Of a stretch of 64,000 nt of DNA, positions 36,463 through 45,382 are shown in pieces; within the stretch, counting starts at the first letter, position 1; every line of letters begins with the position of its first letter. The position numbers and the translations under genes are program-made. The DNA is from Colimorpha sp045576855 (GTDB lineage: Bacteria; Bacteroidota; Bacteroidia; Bacteroidales; P3), in contig JAZNHG010000052.1 of NCBI GenBank assembly GCA_045576855.1, forward strand, positions 66,078 through 130,077, read 5' to 3'. The notes beneath the pieces were generated by a model. It was not told the origin of the DNA, did not search any database, and saw nothing but the letters and a program-made list of their open reading frames with translations.

Positions 36463-37661
36463 GGCAGGAAGAGACAGCTGTCGCCATAGCTGAGGAAGCG
36501 GAAGCCGTGGTCGAGGGCATAGCGGTAGCACTCGCGCCAACGGTCGCCGATGAGGGCCGAGACAAGCAGCAGCAGGGTGCTCTTGGGTTGGTGGAAATTG
36601 GTAACCAAACCATCGACCACATGGTAGCCATAGCCGGGGGCAATCATCAGGCGGGTCTCACCAACCAGGGTATCGGTGTGCCGTTCGTCCAGCCAACGCA
36701 CTATATTCTGCATTGCGTCGGCCACAGGAATGGGCTCCAGCGTATAGGGGACCCACTGCCCGACCTGCATCGGCACACCTGGCTCTTGTTGCAGACGTAC
36801 ACCGTACCAGTAGAGGCTCTCCAGCGTACGCACCGAGGTGGTGCCCACAGCTACCAGCGGCCGCTCGCGACGACCCAGGGTCTCGACCAGCGCACGGTCG
36901 ACGACCACATGCTCCGTATGCATCTCATGCTCGCCGATGGTGGGGGTGGAAACGGGCTTGAAGGTGCCCGCACCGACGTGCAGGGTGACATAGCGGGTGC
37001 TGAAACCCTGCTGCCGCAGCTGTTCCAGCAGCGCGGGGGTGAAGTGCAAACCCGCGGTAGGGGCCGCCACCGACCCGTCGTGGTGGGCATATACCGTCTG
37101 GTAGCGCACCGCATCGTCGGCCTCGGCGTCACGTCCCAGGTATGGAGGCAAGGGTATCACTCCGGCGGCATCTATGACTTCGGCAAAGCTGCGGCCACCC
37201 GTCCAGCTGAAGTCCACCACCCAGGCATTGCCTATTGCCTCGCGCCGTTCGGCCGACAGGCAGAATTCCTCGCTATCCACGCGCCACTTTCCGCTCAGCT
37301 TGCCCTCCTTCCACTTCTTGTTGTTGCCAATGAAGCAGGTCCAGCGGCAGCGCTCATGCTGGGCGAAAGCCTCGGTGACATCCATGCCGTGCGGCTCGAG
37401 ACAGAACACTTCGATGACGGCACCCGTCTCCTTGCGGAAGAGCAGACGGGCATGAATGACGCGCGTGTCGTTGAATACAAGCATCGCCCCCTGGGGCAAC
37501 AGAGCCGGAAGGTCGTAGAAATGATGCTCGCTGATAGCGTCACCCTTCAGGCAAAGCAGCTTGGAGTGGTCACGTTCGGGCAGCGGATGGCGCGCAATGC
37601 GCTCGTCGGGCAGGGGATAGTCGTAGTCCTCGATGCGTATGGCTTGCAGGTCACTGAGCAT
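36447..37661 (-). CDS. queA: S-adenosylmethionine:tRNA ribosyltransferase-isomerase (QueA)
   Basis: A 404-aa enzyme that transfers ribose from SAM to preQ1 at tRNA position 34 in queuosine synthesis. Landmarks: EDYDYPLPDERIARHPLPERDHSKLL at the start, LVFNDTRVIHARL, AAPTAGLHFTPALLEQL, VTLHVGAGTFKPV, TTSVRTLESLYW and LVTNFHQPKSTLLLLVSALIG. It is longer than the E. coli enzyme (~356), as other Bacteroidota QueA proteins are. It overlaps pssA by 11 nt and comF by 16 nt. Confidence 0.95.
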   Translation of the reverse strand: MLSDLQAIRIEDYDYPLPDERIARHPLPERDHSKLLCLKGDAISEHHFYDLPALLPQGAMLVFNDTRVIHARLLFRKETGAVIEVFCLEPHGMDVTEAFAQHERCRWTCFIGNNKKWKEGKLSGKWRVDSEEFCLSAERREAIGNAWVVDFSWTGGRSFAEVIDAAGVIPLPPYLGRDAEADDAVRYQTVYAHHDGSVAAPTAGLHFTPALLEQLRQQGFSTRYVTLHVGAGTFKPVSTPTIGEHEMHTEHVVVDRALVETLGRRERPLVAVGTTSVRTLESLYWYGVRLQQEPGVPMQVGQWVPYTLEPIPVADAMQNIVRWLDERHTDTLVGETRLMIAPGYGYHVVDGLVTNFHQPKSTLLLLVSALIGDRWRECYRYALDHGFRFLSYGDSCLFLPCVKS

Positions 37662-38361
37662 GATGACGGCGCGTGATAATGGAGAAGAGTATATACCAGA
37701 GGATGATGGCGCTCAGCGCAATCCAGTTGCGCAGCACGGCAATCAGCACGGCGCAGCCCACAAGGAAGAGGTACTGCACCGAATTGGTCTTCCACGAGAG
37801 GTCCTTAAAATTGAATTTCAGCGAAAAAAGCGGCAGCTCGCTGACCATCAGCACGTCGGTAGCCAGCGCCACCACAGCCACCACGATGCCGAGCGCGAGG
37901 CCCGACACCTCGAATCCCGACAGGGCAAGGCCGACCCAGATAAGGGCATTGGACGGCACCGGCAGGCCGAGGAACGAGTGCGACTGGCGGGTGTCGATAT
38001 TGAACTTGGCCAAACGGTAGGCCGCAAAGAGCGGGAGCAGCACGAAGGGAAGCATGACGAGGAACACACCCCACTGCGGCAACAGGTCGCGCATGGGCAG
38101 CTCGACGATTTTCACCATCAGGAAAGCGGGGGCCACACCCGAGGTGACCACATCGGCCAGCGAGTCCAACTGTTTGCCCAAATCGGAGGGCACCTGAAGG
38201 GCACGGGCGGCCAGGCCGTCGAAAAAGTCGAGAAAGATGCCGGCACAAATCCACAATGCCGCCAGACGCGTGTCGCCCAATGCCAACGAGGCAAAGACCG
38301 ACTCCACGCCGCAGAAGAGGTTGCCGAGCGTGATAAGGTTGGGAATAAAACGCTTAATCAT
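37651..38361 (-). CDS. pssA: CDP-diacylglycerol-serine O-phosphatidyltransferase
   Basis: A 236-aa integral membrane enzyme making phosphatidylserine, the precursor of phosphatidylethanolamine. The CDP-alcohol phosphotransferase motif appears as DGLAARALQ...GKQLDSLAD, beginning near residue 49. About six to eight membrane segments are visible. It is 15 nt downstream of the OmpA/TPR lipoprotein gene and overlaps queA, so the leftward run may form one transcript. Confidence 0.93.
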   Translation of the reverse strand: MIKRFIPNLITLGNLFCGVESVFASLALGDTRLAALWICAGIFLDFFDGLAARALQVPSDLGKQLDSLADVVTSGVAPAFLMVKIVELPMRDLLPQWGVFLVMLPFVLLPLFAAYRLAKFNIDTRQSHSFLGLPVPSNALIWVGLALSGFEVSGLALGIVVAVVALATDVLMVSELPLFSLKFNFKDLSWKTNSVQYLFLVGCAVLIAVLRNWIALSAIILWYILFSIITRRHHAQ

Positions 38362-38376
38362 CCTGATGCGTCAGGT

Positions 38377-40203
38377 TCAATCGTTGTATAGTTTCACAAT
38401 GAGTTTGAAATCGGGGTCGTCCCAATATTCGCTGAACTCCACGTCGACAATGGCTTTGCGCTTGTACTCGTAGTCGTCGTCGATGGAAGCCTTGAGGTTC
38501 TTCAGGCAGTTGGTCTTGTCGCCGAGGCGGGCATAGCATATGGCGCGGAGGTAGTTGACATCCTTGTTCTGGTCGAGGCAGCAGTCGAGGGTGCGGATGG
38601 CGGTGCCGGTCTCGTCGCTCATGAGCTGTGCAAAGGCCAGGTTGTAGCTGCAGGGGTTGGTCTTGAGGGCCTGCTGGGCTTCACTGTAGTTGCCTCGCTT
38701 GAGGTTGAGTATGGGCACGTTGACGTCGGCATCGGTGCTACCCTGACGCTTGGCCTCCTCGAAGTAGTACTTGGCCAGCGTATAGTCCTTGCGGCCAAGG
38801 CAGAGCAGGCCGGTATTGTTGAGCACATCGGGGTTGTGGGGGTTGAGGTCGCGAGCCACCTTCAGGTAGCGGTCGGCCTCGTCGTAGTCGTCCAGATAGA
38901 AGGCTATGGCACCGGCATTGTTCCATGCGGCCCACTCCTGCGGGTGGTTTTCGGTGGCCCACTTGTAGTACTTCATCTTGGTGTCGTAGTTGTAGTTGAT
39001 ATAGGCGGCGTACATCAGCTCGTCGAACGAGAGCTTGGCGGGGTTGATTTGGGCCTGCTTGGCCAGCTCGGCGTCGGTCTTGCGGGCCTCGCTGTAGTAG
39101 AGCGCTATCTGCGCACGGCGCAGGTTGGGGAATATCTCGTCGTTCAGCTCGGTGTAGACCTCGGCCATATTGCGGATCATCTGCTCGCGTTTGATGAGGT
39201 TCTGCTGCGTCTCCACGATGTTGATGATGGCGTGCTTGTCCTGGATTTCGGAGCCTTCAACCATGACGACGAAGTGCACCCAGTCCTCGCCCGAGGCGCG
39301 GGTGGTGATGATGAGCTGCTTCAGCTGCTCGTATTTGTAGTATTCCACATCCTTGGCCTTGGCACGGCGGGCCATGATGGTGAGCACCTCGTCCAGTATC
39401 TTGTTGAGCTGGGCGGTGGCCACGTCGGCACGGTTCTTCGACACGCCCACGTTGCCAGTCTCCTCGCCCTCGGGCGAAGCCCAGCCCGTGATGCTGATTT
39501 GCTTGGGCAGGCCCTGCTCCAGCATGACGCGCTTCAGGTGCTGCAGCATACCCTGGGCGTCGAACTTCTGGTTCATAGAGAAGTTCCAGTCCAGCACCGA
39601 CGTGCCGCCTTCGAAGTAGATGTCGGCCGTCTCCACGATGCCTTGCGTCTTGTTGTAGTTGATTGGCGAGATGGAGATATTGCCTTTGATATCGACCCAC
39701 GACGAGGTGTTGTTCACGCCGTCGGATATCATCACCGTGTTGAACTCGACGCCTTTGCTGTCGCGAATCACGTCTTCGGCTATACGGGCATCCTCGTTGG
39801 TGTTGGCTGCCTTGTATCCCACCGGGGTGAGCGTGACGCGGCCGGTCTCCATGCCGGGCTTGAAATCGAACATATCGCTGTAGGTGAAGCGGCCTCCGTT
39901 GGCGTAGTTGATGACAGTGCCGTCGCCCTCCACGTTCTCGCCCTTCAGGGTCAGCGGCTCCAGCGGGATGGAACCTCCCTCCCAGTAGAATACCGGCTGG
40001 ATGAAGACAGCGCAGTTCTTGTCGAAGTACTTCTCGGGCACCGCGCCGGTGAACTTCACCATCACCTTCTCATCCATCGTTTCCACGGGATTGGGGTTGG
40101 CGACATAGCGCACGCGGCCGCTGTTCGTTTTCATTTTTTTCAGCCCATTGCAGCCCGTGAGCAGCACGCCTGCGAGCAGAAATACCCAAAGTGTTCGTCT
40201 CAT
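38377..40203 (-). CDS. Lipoprotein with an OmpA-like segment and TPR repeats
   Basis: A 608-aa lipoprotein (MRRTLWVFLLAGVLLTGC). Residues ~20-190 form a beta-rich region (PNPVETMDEKVMVKFTGAVP). A middle part around 215-280 resembles the OmpA C-terminal fold (ISITGWASPEGEETGN then NRADVATAQLNKIL), suggesting peptidoglycan contact. TPR-like helices fill ~390-520 (EWAAWNNAGAIAFYLDDYDEA; PHNPDVLNNTGLLCLGRKDY). It probably links outer membrane and cell wall as a scaffold. Either of two ATGs (40203 or 40215) could start it. Confidence 0.75.
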   Translation of the reverse strand: MRRTLWVFLLAGVLLTGCNGLKKMKTNSGRVRYVANPNPVETMDEKVMVKFTGAVPEKYFDKNCAVFIQPVFYWEGGSIPLEPLTLKGENVEGDGTVINYANGGRFTYSDMFDFKPGMETGRVTLTPVGYKAANTNEDARIAEDVIRDSKGVEFNTVMISDGVNNTSSWVDIKGNISISPINYNKTQGIVETADIYFEGGTSVLDWNFSMNQKFDAQGMLQHLKRVMLEQGLPKQISITGWASPEGEETGNVGVSKNRADVATAQLNKILDEVLTIMARRAKAKDVEYYKYEQLKQLIITTRASGEDWVHFVVMVEGSEIQDKHAIINIVETQQNLIKREQMIRNMAEVYTELNDEIFPNLRRAQIALYYSEARKTDAELAKQAQINPAKLSFDELMYAAYINYNYDTKMKYYKWATENHPQEWAAWNNAGAIAFYLDDYDEADRYLKVARDLNPHNPDVLNNTGLLCLGRKDYTLAKYYFEEAKRQGSTDADVNVPILNLKRGNYSEAQQALKTNPCSYNLAFAQLMSDETGTAIRTLDCCLDQNKDVNYLRAICYARLGDKTNCLKNLKASIDDDYEYKRKAIVDVEFSEYWDDPDFKLIVKLYND

Positions 40204-40290
40204 TGTATGTGTCATTCTTTAATTTATATCAATCATTACCAAGAAGATACAGCGAACCACAGCCCGCCATGCCTTTCATGTTTCAATCTG

Positions 40291-40298
40291 CAAATATA
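40291..40298 (-). promoter_or_regulatory. -7 box (TATATTTG) upstream of the OmpA/TPR lipoprotein gene
   Basis: TATATTTG on the minus strand, 76-88 nt before the two possible starts, so the leader would be fairly long. Confidence 0.55.
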
Positions 40299-40429
40299 CG
40301 TTTTTTTTACAATACGGCAACATATTTTTTCAAGCGCACGGGAGCGGAAGCGGCATTTTTAACATATCAAGGGGCGGAAAAGCGTCCGCCAAAGCCCGTT
40401 TTTCCACGGTACAGAGTCGCTTTTTCCAG

Positions 40430-40520
40430 CCTCCCGAAATGTTAAAATGGTAGGATGGTGGTAGGATGGTGGTAGGATGATGGTAGGATGGTGGTAGGAT
40501 GATACCCTCCGGTGAGGCGC
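40430..40520 (+). repeat. Dispersed element B, copy 2
   Basis: GAAATGTTAAAATGG, then about five units of TAGGATGGTGG/TAGGATGATGG, ending GATGATACCCTCCGG. An upstream TTTTAACAT (40357-40365) is an inverted match to ATGTTAAAA at 40439-40447. Lies next to the stop of the AddB-like gene. Confidence 0.8.
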
Positions 40521-40528
40521 CTCTCCCC

Positions 40529-43339
40529 CTACGGACGCAGGGGGCAGAAGGTGCGCACATCGCAGTATCGGCAGCTCTCCTTGCGCGCGGTCGGGGCGAA
40601 AGGCACCGTGCTGTCCATCAGCTCGCTGCAGCGGTCGGACAGCATCTGTCTGAATTCGTCCAGCATGGCACGCGTGATATCGGCCGAGCCGTCCCACGAG
40701 GCCAGGCACACACCCGACCGCAGATTGCGCAGCGGATAGATGGCCGCCTGCAGGGGGTACGCCACCGCCCCGCCAGCCACCGGGTCACCCTCGGCCAGCA
40801 GCAGCGCATAGCACATCAGCTGGAACCACTTGCCCGGCACCACCAGCTCGCCTTTCCGGTTGGGGGTGCTGCTGTAGGCTATCTCGCTGGCCTCCAGGCT
40901 GCCCGTCTTATAGTCGATGACGCGCAGCCGTCCGTCCAGCCGGTCTATGCGGTCGGCCTTGCCCTTCAGCCACACGCCCTCCACGATAGGCAGCGGCCCC
41001 AGCATACGCTCCAGCGCCACCACCTCTATCACGTGTCCCTCCTCGAGCAGTGCTATCTCCTTGCGCAACACGCTGCGCAACTGCGACTCCGCCACCGTGT
41101 AGAGAAAGCGGTTGCGGCCCTCGGTGTCGCGCCCGTGAGCAAAGAGGCGGTCGAAGCGTACAGCCATCCGCTGCGGCAGCTCGTCCAGCGCCCGGCGCAG
41201 CGCCTCTGCCTCCACACGCGGGTTGCAGCCCGGATGCTTCGACGGGTCGTACGGGTCGTATATGTCGTTCAGCACGTCGTGAATGGCCGTGCCCAGCTGC
41301 GAAGCGTCCAGGTCCTCGTCCAGATTGTCCTCACGCCTCACCCCCAGCACCCGCGTATAGTAGTAGCGCAACGGACACTCTATATAATCGTCGAACACAG
41401 TCGGCGCCAGTCCCTTGGCCGCCAGCTGTGCCAGTTGCTGCATCACCTGCGGGGTCTTCTCCCCCACCCTCACCGCCGGAGCCTCGTGGGGTGGCTCGTT
41501 GTTGTTCACCACCAGGTGGCGCACCTCGATGCCAAACTCCGGCGCCAGCTCGCTCTCCACCTGCCGTATGAAGCGGCTCGGCTCGCCCTTGCCCATAGCC
41601 TCGCTCTCCGAGCTGTAGACCAGATACACCTCCTCGGCGCGCAGCAGCAGATGGTAGAAGTTGTAGGCATACACCGCATCCCGCTCCTGATAGGTAGGCA
41701 TATGGAAGTGGCGCTTCAGCTGGTAGGGCACCAACGAGGAGGCACTGCGGGCCGCCGGCAGCACGCCCTCGCCAGCCGAGAGCAGTATCACGCGCCGGAA
41801 GTCCAGATTGCGCGTCTCCAACATGCCCATCACCTGCAGCCCCGACAGCGGCTCACCTATCAGCGCTATCTGGTGCCGCTGGGCTATGCGCTGGTATATC
41901 TTCTCCAGCGTATTCAGGTCGGTGATATAATGATATGTGGCTTGCAGCTCGTCCAGATAGTCCAGTATCTCGACCAGACTGCCTGCCGCCTGCTGCTCCT
42001 TCTTGTCCGACTCCAGTATCTCGCCCTCCACTATCGCCGCCACCAGCTGCCGCATCATGGCCAACCACCCCTCCACACCGAGAGGCTCGTCGGTGATCAG
42101 ATAGGCCAACCGGTCGCTGCCCAGGAAGGCATTCACCTCGCTGCCCGCACAGCGTATGATGCTGCCCTCGCGCAGGAAGCGCACCGTCCGCCGCCGCAGG
42201 TCGGACACCCCGGCCAGCCGCCCCACCAGCCTGTCGCTCAGCACCTCCAGCAGGGCGCTATGGAAGTAGCCCCGGCGGTCGGCCGTGCGGTGCAGCGCCA
42301 ACAGTCGCGTGGCCAAAAGGTGCATGCCCGTATCGCAGAAGGAGAATCCCATCGAGATATTCACAGCATAGTCGCCCTCGGGCAGCGCACTCAACGTGGG
42401 CAGAAGCAGCCCCTCGTCGGCCAGCACCACCGCCGTGCTCTCCCGCTCGCGCGCCGAAAGCCACTCCGGATGCTCGTCCAGCAGCCGCCCTGCCAGCTTG
42501 CACTGCAGCACATTCTCCGGGCACTCCACCACGGTGATTGTCCGTTTCCCCTCGCCAAAGAGCGAACGCCCCGACGGCAGCATGGTGGGAAACTCCTCGC
42601 CGTGCTTGTTCATAAAGAGACCCGCCTCCTGCTCCGGACGCAGCAGATAGGGGTCGCCGTCGGTCAGCAGACAGCCCACTCCGCGCCTCACATACTCCCC
42701 GATGATACGCCGCTCGCACTCCGATATGGCGTTGAAGCCCACGAAATAGACAGCCTCCCAGCGGCATCCCTCGGCCAGCGTCTCTATATGCTCGGCCACC
42801 TCGCGGTAGGCCAGCCCGCTGTAGGCTTTACCCTCCTGCAGCAGTCGCTCGCGCAGGGTGGTGTAGTACGTGTACAGCGACGCGTAGAACCGCAGGTAGT
42901 CCCGCTGGAATTCAGTCAGGTGCGGGTCCTCGATATCCCATTCTATGATGTCCTTCAGCGCATGCAGATTCACAAAGAGACTCTTGGCGTCCACACAATA
43001 TTGGTCCACTTCCATGAAGTCGCCCATCATCAGCTCGCCGAAAGCGATAAACTCGTCAAACGTCTTGTACTTGGCCCGCTCGCCTTCCAGCTCCAGATGG
43101 ATACGGTACAGCTCGAAGAGCAGAAACTCGTTGGGCACAATCTTCAGCCCGCCCAGCTCGGCCACCAGGTCGTCGATAGCCGTCGTGCGGGGCAGAAACA
43201 TGGTACGCCCCAGCTGCGCGAACTGCCGCTGGAAGAAGCGCAGCGAACGCCTGTTGTTGAAAACCACCAGCACGCGGTCTGTATCTCTCGGGTGCTCGTC
43301 GGCTATGCGGCGGGCCACCCCGGTCAGGAAACTCTCCAT
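40529..43339 (-). CDS. AddB-like PD-(D/E)XK Fe-S nuclease/inactivated helicase
   Basis: A 936-aa protein of the AddB/RexB class, which processes double-strand breaks with AddA. The N-terminal UvrD-like region lacks a clear Walker A (VLVVFNNRRSLRFF replaces GxxGxGKT). The C-terminal nuclease has VWLKGKADRIDRLDGRLRVIDYKTGS. Four cysteines match the AddB Fe-S clamp: Cys655 in IECPLRYYY, and Cys923, 926, 932 in CRYCDVRTFCP. An adjacent AddA helicase is not seen. It overlaps the upstream nucleotidyltransferase gene by 16 nt. Confidence 0.85.
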   Translation of the reverse strand: MESFLTGVARRIADEHPRDTDRVLVVFNNRRSLRFFQRQFAQLGRTMFLPRTTAIDDLVAELGGLKIVPNEFLLFELYRIHLELEGERAKYKTFDEFIAFGELMMGDFMEVDQYCVDAKSLFVNLHALKDIIEWDIEDPHLTEFQRDYLRFYASLYTYYTTLRERLLQEGKAYSGLAYREVAEHIETLAEGCRWEAVYFVGFNAISECERRIIGEYVRRGVGCLLTDGDPYLLRPEQEAGLFMNKHGEEFPTMLPSGRSLFGEGKRTITVVECPENVLQCKLAGRLLDEHPEWLSARERESTAVVLADEGLLLPTLSALPEGDYAVNISMGFSFCDTGMHLLATRLLALHRTADRRGYFHSALLEVLSDRLVGRLAGVSDLRRRTVRFLREGSIIRCAGSEVNAFLGSDRLAYLITDEPLGVEGWLAMMRQLVAAIVEGEILESDKKEQQAAGSLVEILDYLDELQATYHYITDLNTLEKIYQRIAQRHQIALIGEPLSGLQVMGMLETRNLDFRRVILLSAGEGVLPAARSASSLVPYQLKRHFHMPTYQERDAVYAYNFYHLLLRAEEVYLVYSSESEAMGKGEPSRFIRQVESELAPEFGIEVRHLVVNNNEPPHEAPAVRVGEKTPQVMQQLAQLAAKGLAPTVFDDYIECPLRYYYTRVLGVRREDNLDEDLDASQLGTAIHDVLNDIYDPYDPSKHPGCNPRVEAEALRRALDELPQRMAVRFDRLFAHGRDTEGRNRFLYTVAESQLRSVLRKEIALLEEGHVIEVVALERMLGPLPIVEGVWLKGKADRIDRLDGRLRVIDYKTGSLEASEIAYSSTPNRKGELVVPGKWFQLMCYALLLAEGDPVAGGAVAYPLQAAIYPLRNLRSGVCLASWDGSADITRAMLDEFRQMLSDRCSELMDSTVPFAPTARKESCRYCDVRTFCPLRP

Positions 43340-44046
43340 AATTGCTCTGCCAATTCCAATGTTTCGGTTTTACCCACATCCAGCCAGTAGTGCTTCCGCT
43401 CCATCAGCCCGTCGACCGGATGCAGAAAGGAGCCAATACGCCGCCCCGAGCGGGCCAGTTCCACATACTGGTCGATGGCCGGATAAGCCCTGTCGGCCGC
43501 CGGCAGCAGGTCGAACAGCGCCGGACTCACCACGCTGATACCGCTGAATGCCAGCGACTCGCACCCCTCGACAGCGCTGCCGTCGGCACGACCGCGGAGG
43601 AGTCCCCCGCCGTCGAAAAGCAGCATCCGCTTCGTCTGGCGCCGGCTCACGCACAGCGTCACCAGGTTGCCCGACGCCACATGCTGCCGCTCCACGGCCC
43701 GCAGGTCCACATCCGACAGGATGTCCACGTTGTGCACCAGCACCGGCTCGCGCCCCGAGAAGAGGGTCGCCGCCTGCTTCAGCCCGCCGCCGGTGTCCAG
43801 CAGCAGCCGACGCTCGTCGCTGATGTCGACCCGCGCGCGCCATTGCCGCGAGCCTATGTAGTCGACCATCATGTCGGCGAAGTGGTGCACATTGACCACA
43901 ATATGCTCCACACCCGCCGCCTCCAGCGTGTGTATGGTGCGTTCCAGCAGGGTCTGCCCCCCCACTTCGACCAGTGCCTTCGGCCTGTCGGCGGTCCGCG
44001 GCAGCAGCCGAGTGCCCAATCCTGCAGCCAGTATAAATCCTTCCAT
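43324..44046 (-). CDS. Sugar-phosphate nucleotidyltransferase (NTP_transferase family)
   Basis: A 240-aa enzyme with the nucleotidyltransferase signature GFILAAGLGTRLLPRTADRPKALVEVGG at residues ~3-30, ILSDVDL in the metal-binding strand region, and a C-terminal LDVGKTETLELAEQL. It resembles MurNAc-1-phosphate uridylyltransferase (MurU) and mannose-1-phosphate guanylyltransferase; the substrate cannot be read from the sequence. The start at 44046 matches the family and avoids reading back into the tmRNA tail region. Confidence 0.85.
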   Translation of the reverse strand: MEGFILAAGLGTRLLPRTADRPKALVEVGGQTLLERTIHTLEAAGVEHIVVNVHHFADMMVDYIGSRQWRARVDISDERRLLLDTGGGLKQAATLFSGREPVLVHNVDILSDVDLRAVERQHVASGNLVTLCVSRRQTKRMLLFDGGGLLRGRADGSAVEGCESLAFSGISVVSPALFDLLPAADRAYPAIDQYVELARSGRRIGSFLHPVDGLMERKHYWLDVGKTETLELAEQLWRVS

Positions 44047-44105
44047 ACTGTCTATAACGGGAAACCGCGTGAAATATTGTGTTCCGTCGACGACCCTGAC
44101 AGAAC

Positions 44106-44135
44106 GGAAAAAAAGAGGCTCGCGTGAGCCTCTTT
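44106..44135 (-). terminator. T-tailed terminator distal to the tmRNA
   Basis: Minus strand AAGAGGCTC ACGC GAGCCTCTT followed by T residues. It ends the region downstream of ssrA and precedes the nucleotidyltransferase gene. Confidence 0.85.
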
Positions 44136-44157
44136 CGTGTGAAGCTGGGCGGAGTCG
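44128..44157 (-). repeat. Duplicated fragment of the tmRNA 3' end
   Basis: Thirty bases (minus strand CGACTCCGCCCAGCTTCACA then CGAAAGAGGC) match 44249-44278, the true ssrA 3' end and first hairpin arm, at 29 of 30 positions, 121 bp away in the same orientation. Confidence 0.8.
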
Positions 44158-44230
44158 TGGCGGAGCCCTGCGAGCCTGACGAGCAAACCCCGCCCGGAGG
44201 GCGGCGGTGAGACTCCGCCCGGCGGAAGAC

Positions 44231-44256
44231 AAAGAGGCCGTCGCAGCGGCCTCTTT
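44231..44256 (-). terminator. Hairpin directly after the tmRNA
   Basis: Perfect 10-bp stem AAAGAGGCCG/CGGCCTCTTT five bases past the mature 3' end; short T run only. Confidence 0.7.
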
Positions 44257-44260
44257 CGTG

Positions 44261-44652
44261 TGGAGCTGGGCGGAGTCGAACCGCCGTCCAAACAGTTAAC
44301 AAGTGTGCTTTCTACATGCTTATCCGATGATTGCTTTTCGTGGCGGCCCCGGACGTCGGCACCCAAGGCAACCCTTAGCCCCTGAAACTTCGCCGTCGCG
44401 TCGAGGCGCCGCGGTGGCTATCCCGTCTTTACCTGCACCTCCGGGTCAGCAGCCGACGGTCGGGGCGGCTGGGAGATGTCTCGTTCCTGCGCCTGGCGCG
44501 GGAATTAAGCCGAACTTACTGTGCTTCGGTTAGGCAGCGAGAGCGTAGTTGTTTTCGCCAATTATCGTTTTGCGTCTGTTTTCCAGGCTTCTGGCGCGTC
44601 AGCCTGCATGCTTACAAACCCATTATCCCTGCTGTCAAAACCAAGCAGCCCC
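44261..44652 (-). ncRNA. ssrA: Transfer-messenger RNA (tmRNA)
   Basis: About 392 nt. The 5' end GGGGCTG pairs with CAGCTCC at the 3' end as an acceptor stem. The T arm GGCGGTTCGACTCCGCC is present, and the CCA is not encoded. The tag frame at 44559-44530 reads GENNYALAA then TAA, the tag type seen in Bacteroidota. tmRNA with SmpB rescues stalled ribosomes and marks nascent chains for proteolysis. The mature ends are estimated from the acceptor pairing. Confidence 0.95.
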
Positions 44653-44688
44653 GGATATTTCGTCGATAGGTTGATAAGTTGATACGTG

Positions 44689-44714
44689 AAGAGCCCTCAT
44701 TTCAGAGAGCTCTT
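44689..44714 (-). terminator. Hairpin downstream of tRNA-Asp
   Basis: AAGAGC and GCTCTT arms with a further CTC/GAG pairing form an imperfect stem; no long T run on the minus strand, so terminator strength is uncertain. Confidence 0.45.
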
Positions 44715-44722
44715 TCCTTGTT

Positions 44723-44800
44723 TGGCGGTCCGGACGAGACTCGAACTCGCGACCCCATGCGTGACAGGCATGTATTCTAACCAAACTGAACTACCGGACC
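44723..44800 (-). tRNA. tRNA-Asp (anticodon GTC)
   Basis: Cloverleaf on the minus strand: acceptor GGTCCGG/CCGGACC, anticodon stem-loop CATGC-CTGTCAC-GCATG with GTC, T arm GCGAGTTCGAGTCTCGT, discriminator G, and encoded CCA at 44725-44723. Confidence 0.95.
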
Positions 44801-45382
44801 ATTCCTGTTTTTCAACTGGCGCTTTTTTCTCGAAAGCGGGTGCAAAAGTACGAACATTTTCCGAACCGACAAAATAATTTTTTGCCTTTTCCGGAAATAT
44901 TTTTGCATATTATTGATTATCAAACATTATATCATCAAAGATTTTTCACCATACACCACGCGACATCACCTGCAAAACACCCCGTCGGCACCCCCGAACA
45001 ACAAAATTTCGACCCCGCGACACACCCCGCAACACACCCCATACAACCCACCCGCCAACCCCGACACCGACGCCCGACGACCCCGACGCCACCACCCGAC
45101 AACCCATGCGCCAACGCCGCAACCACGCCCCCAGACGCTCAAAAGCAGGGGCCGCAACGAACTCAACGACGGGACATTAGACTATCCCCTCTTACCCCGC
45201 TCTTATAGTTCTCTTTTGGCACTCATAACGAAAAATTACTTCGGTAGGCAATAAATAGGAGGGCATTGCGTTATCATAAGCAAAACAAGCGGAGCATCTG
45301 GCTTGCAGACCCCACGCCGAGGGCGGCAAGGGGGCTGGCAACCAGCGGCTAACGCACACGAAAACAGAAAGGAGACCGGACA
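44801..45382. other. Intergenic region with the tRNA-Asp promoter and no gene
   Basis: A TACTTTTG -7 box on the minus strand (44850-44843) precedes tRNA-Asp. The rest (44880-45160) is markedly C-rich on the plus strand and low-complexity; ORFs through it are Thr/Pro-rich and not convincing. Confidence 0.55.
44843..44850 (-). promoter_or_regulatory. -7 box (TACTTTTG) for tRNA-Asp
   Basis: Minus strand AAAATGTTCGTACTTTTG then CACCCG. The same string occurs before tRNA-His at 46352-46359, which points to a shared stable-RNA promoter type. Confidence 0.65.

Noticed and set aside
40499..43390. 963-codon open frame on the plus strand opposite the AddB-like gene
   Set aside because: Composition is His/Gln/Arg-rich without domains, and the minus strand has a full AddB-like protein with catalytic motifs. 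Long antisense frames are expected in GC-rich genes.
44158..44248. Second tRNA-like or tmRNA-like gene downstream of ssrA
   Set aside because: Only the 3' terminal 30 bp are repeated; no acceptor partner, anticodon arm or second tag frame could be found.
44840..45254. Two overlapping ORFs of ~113-122 codons between tRNA-Asp and the DUF6266 gene
   Set aside because: Pro/Thr-rich low complexity caused by C-rich DNA; no promoter, motif or conservation signal.
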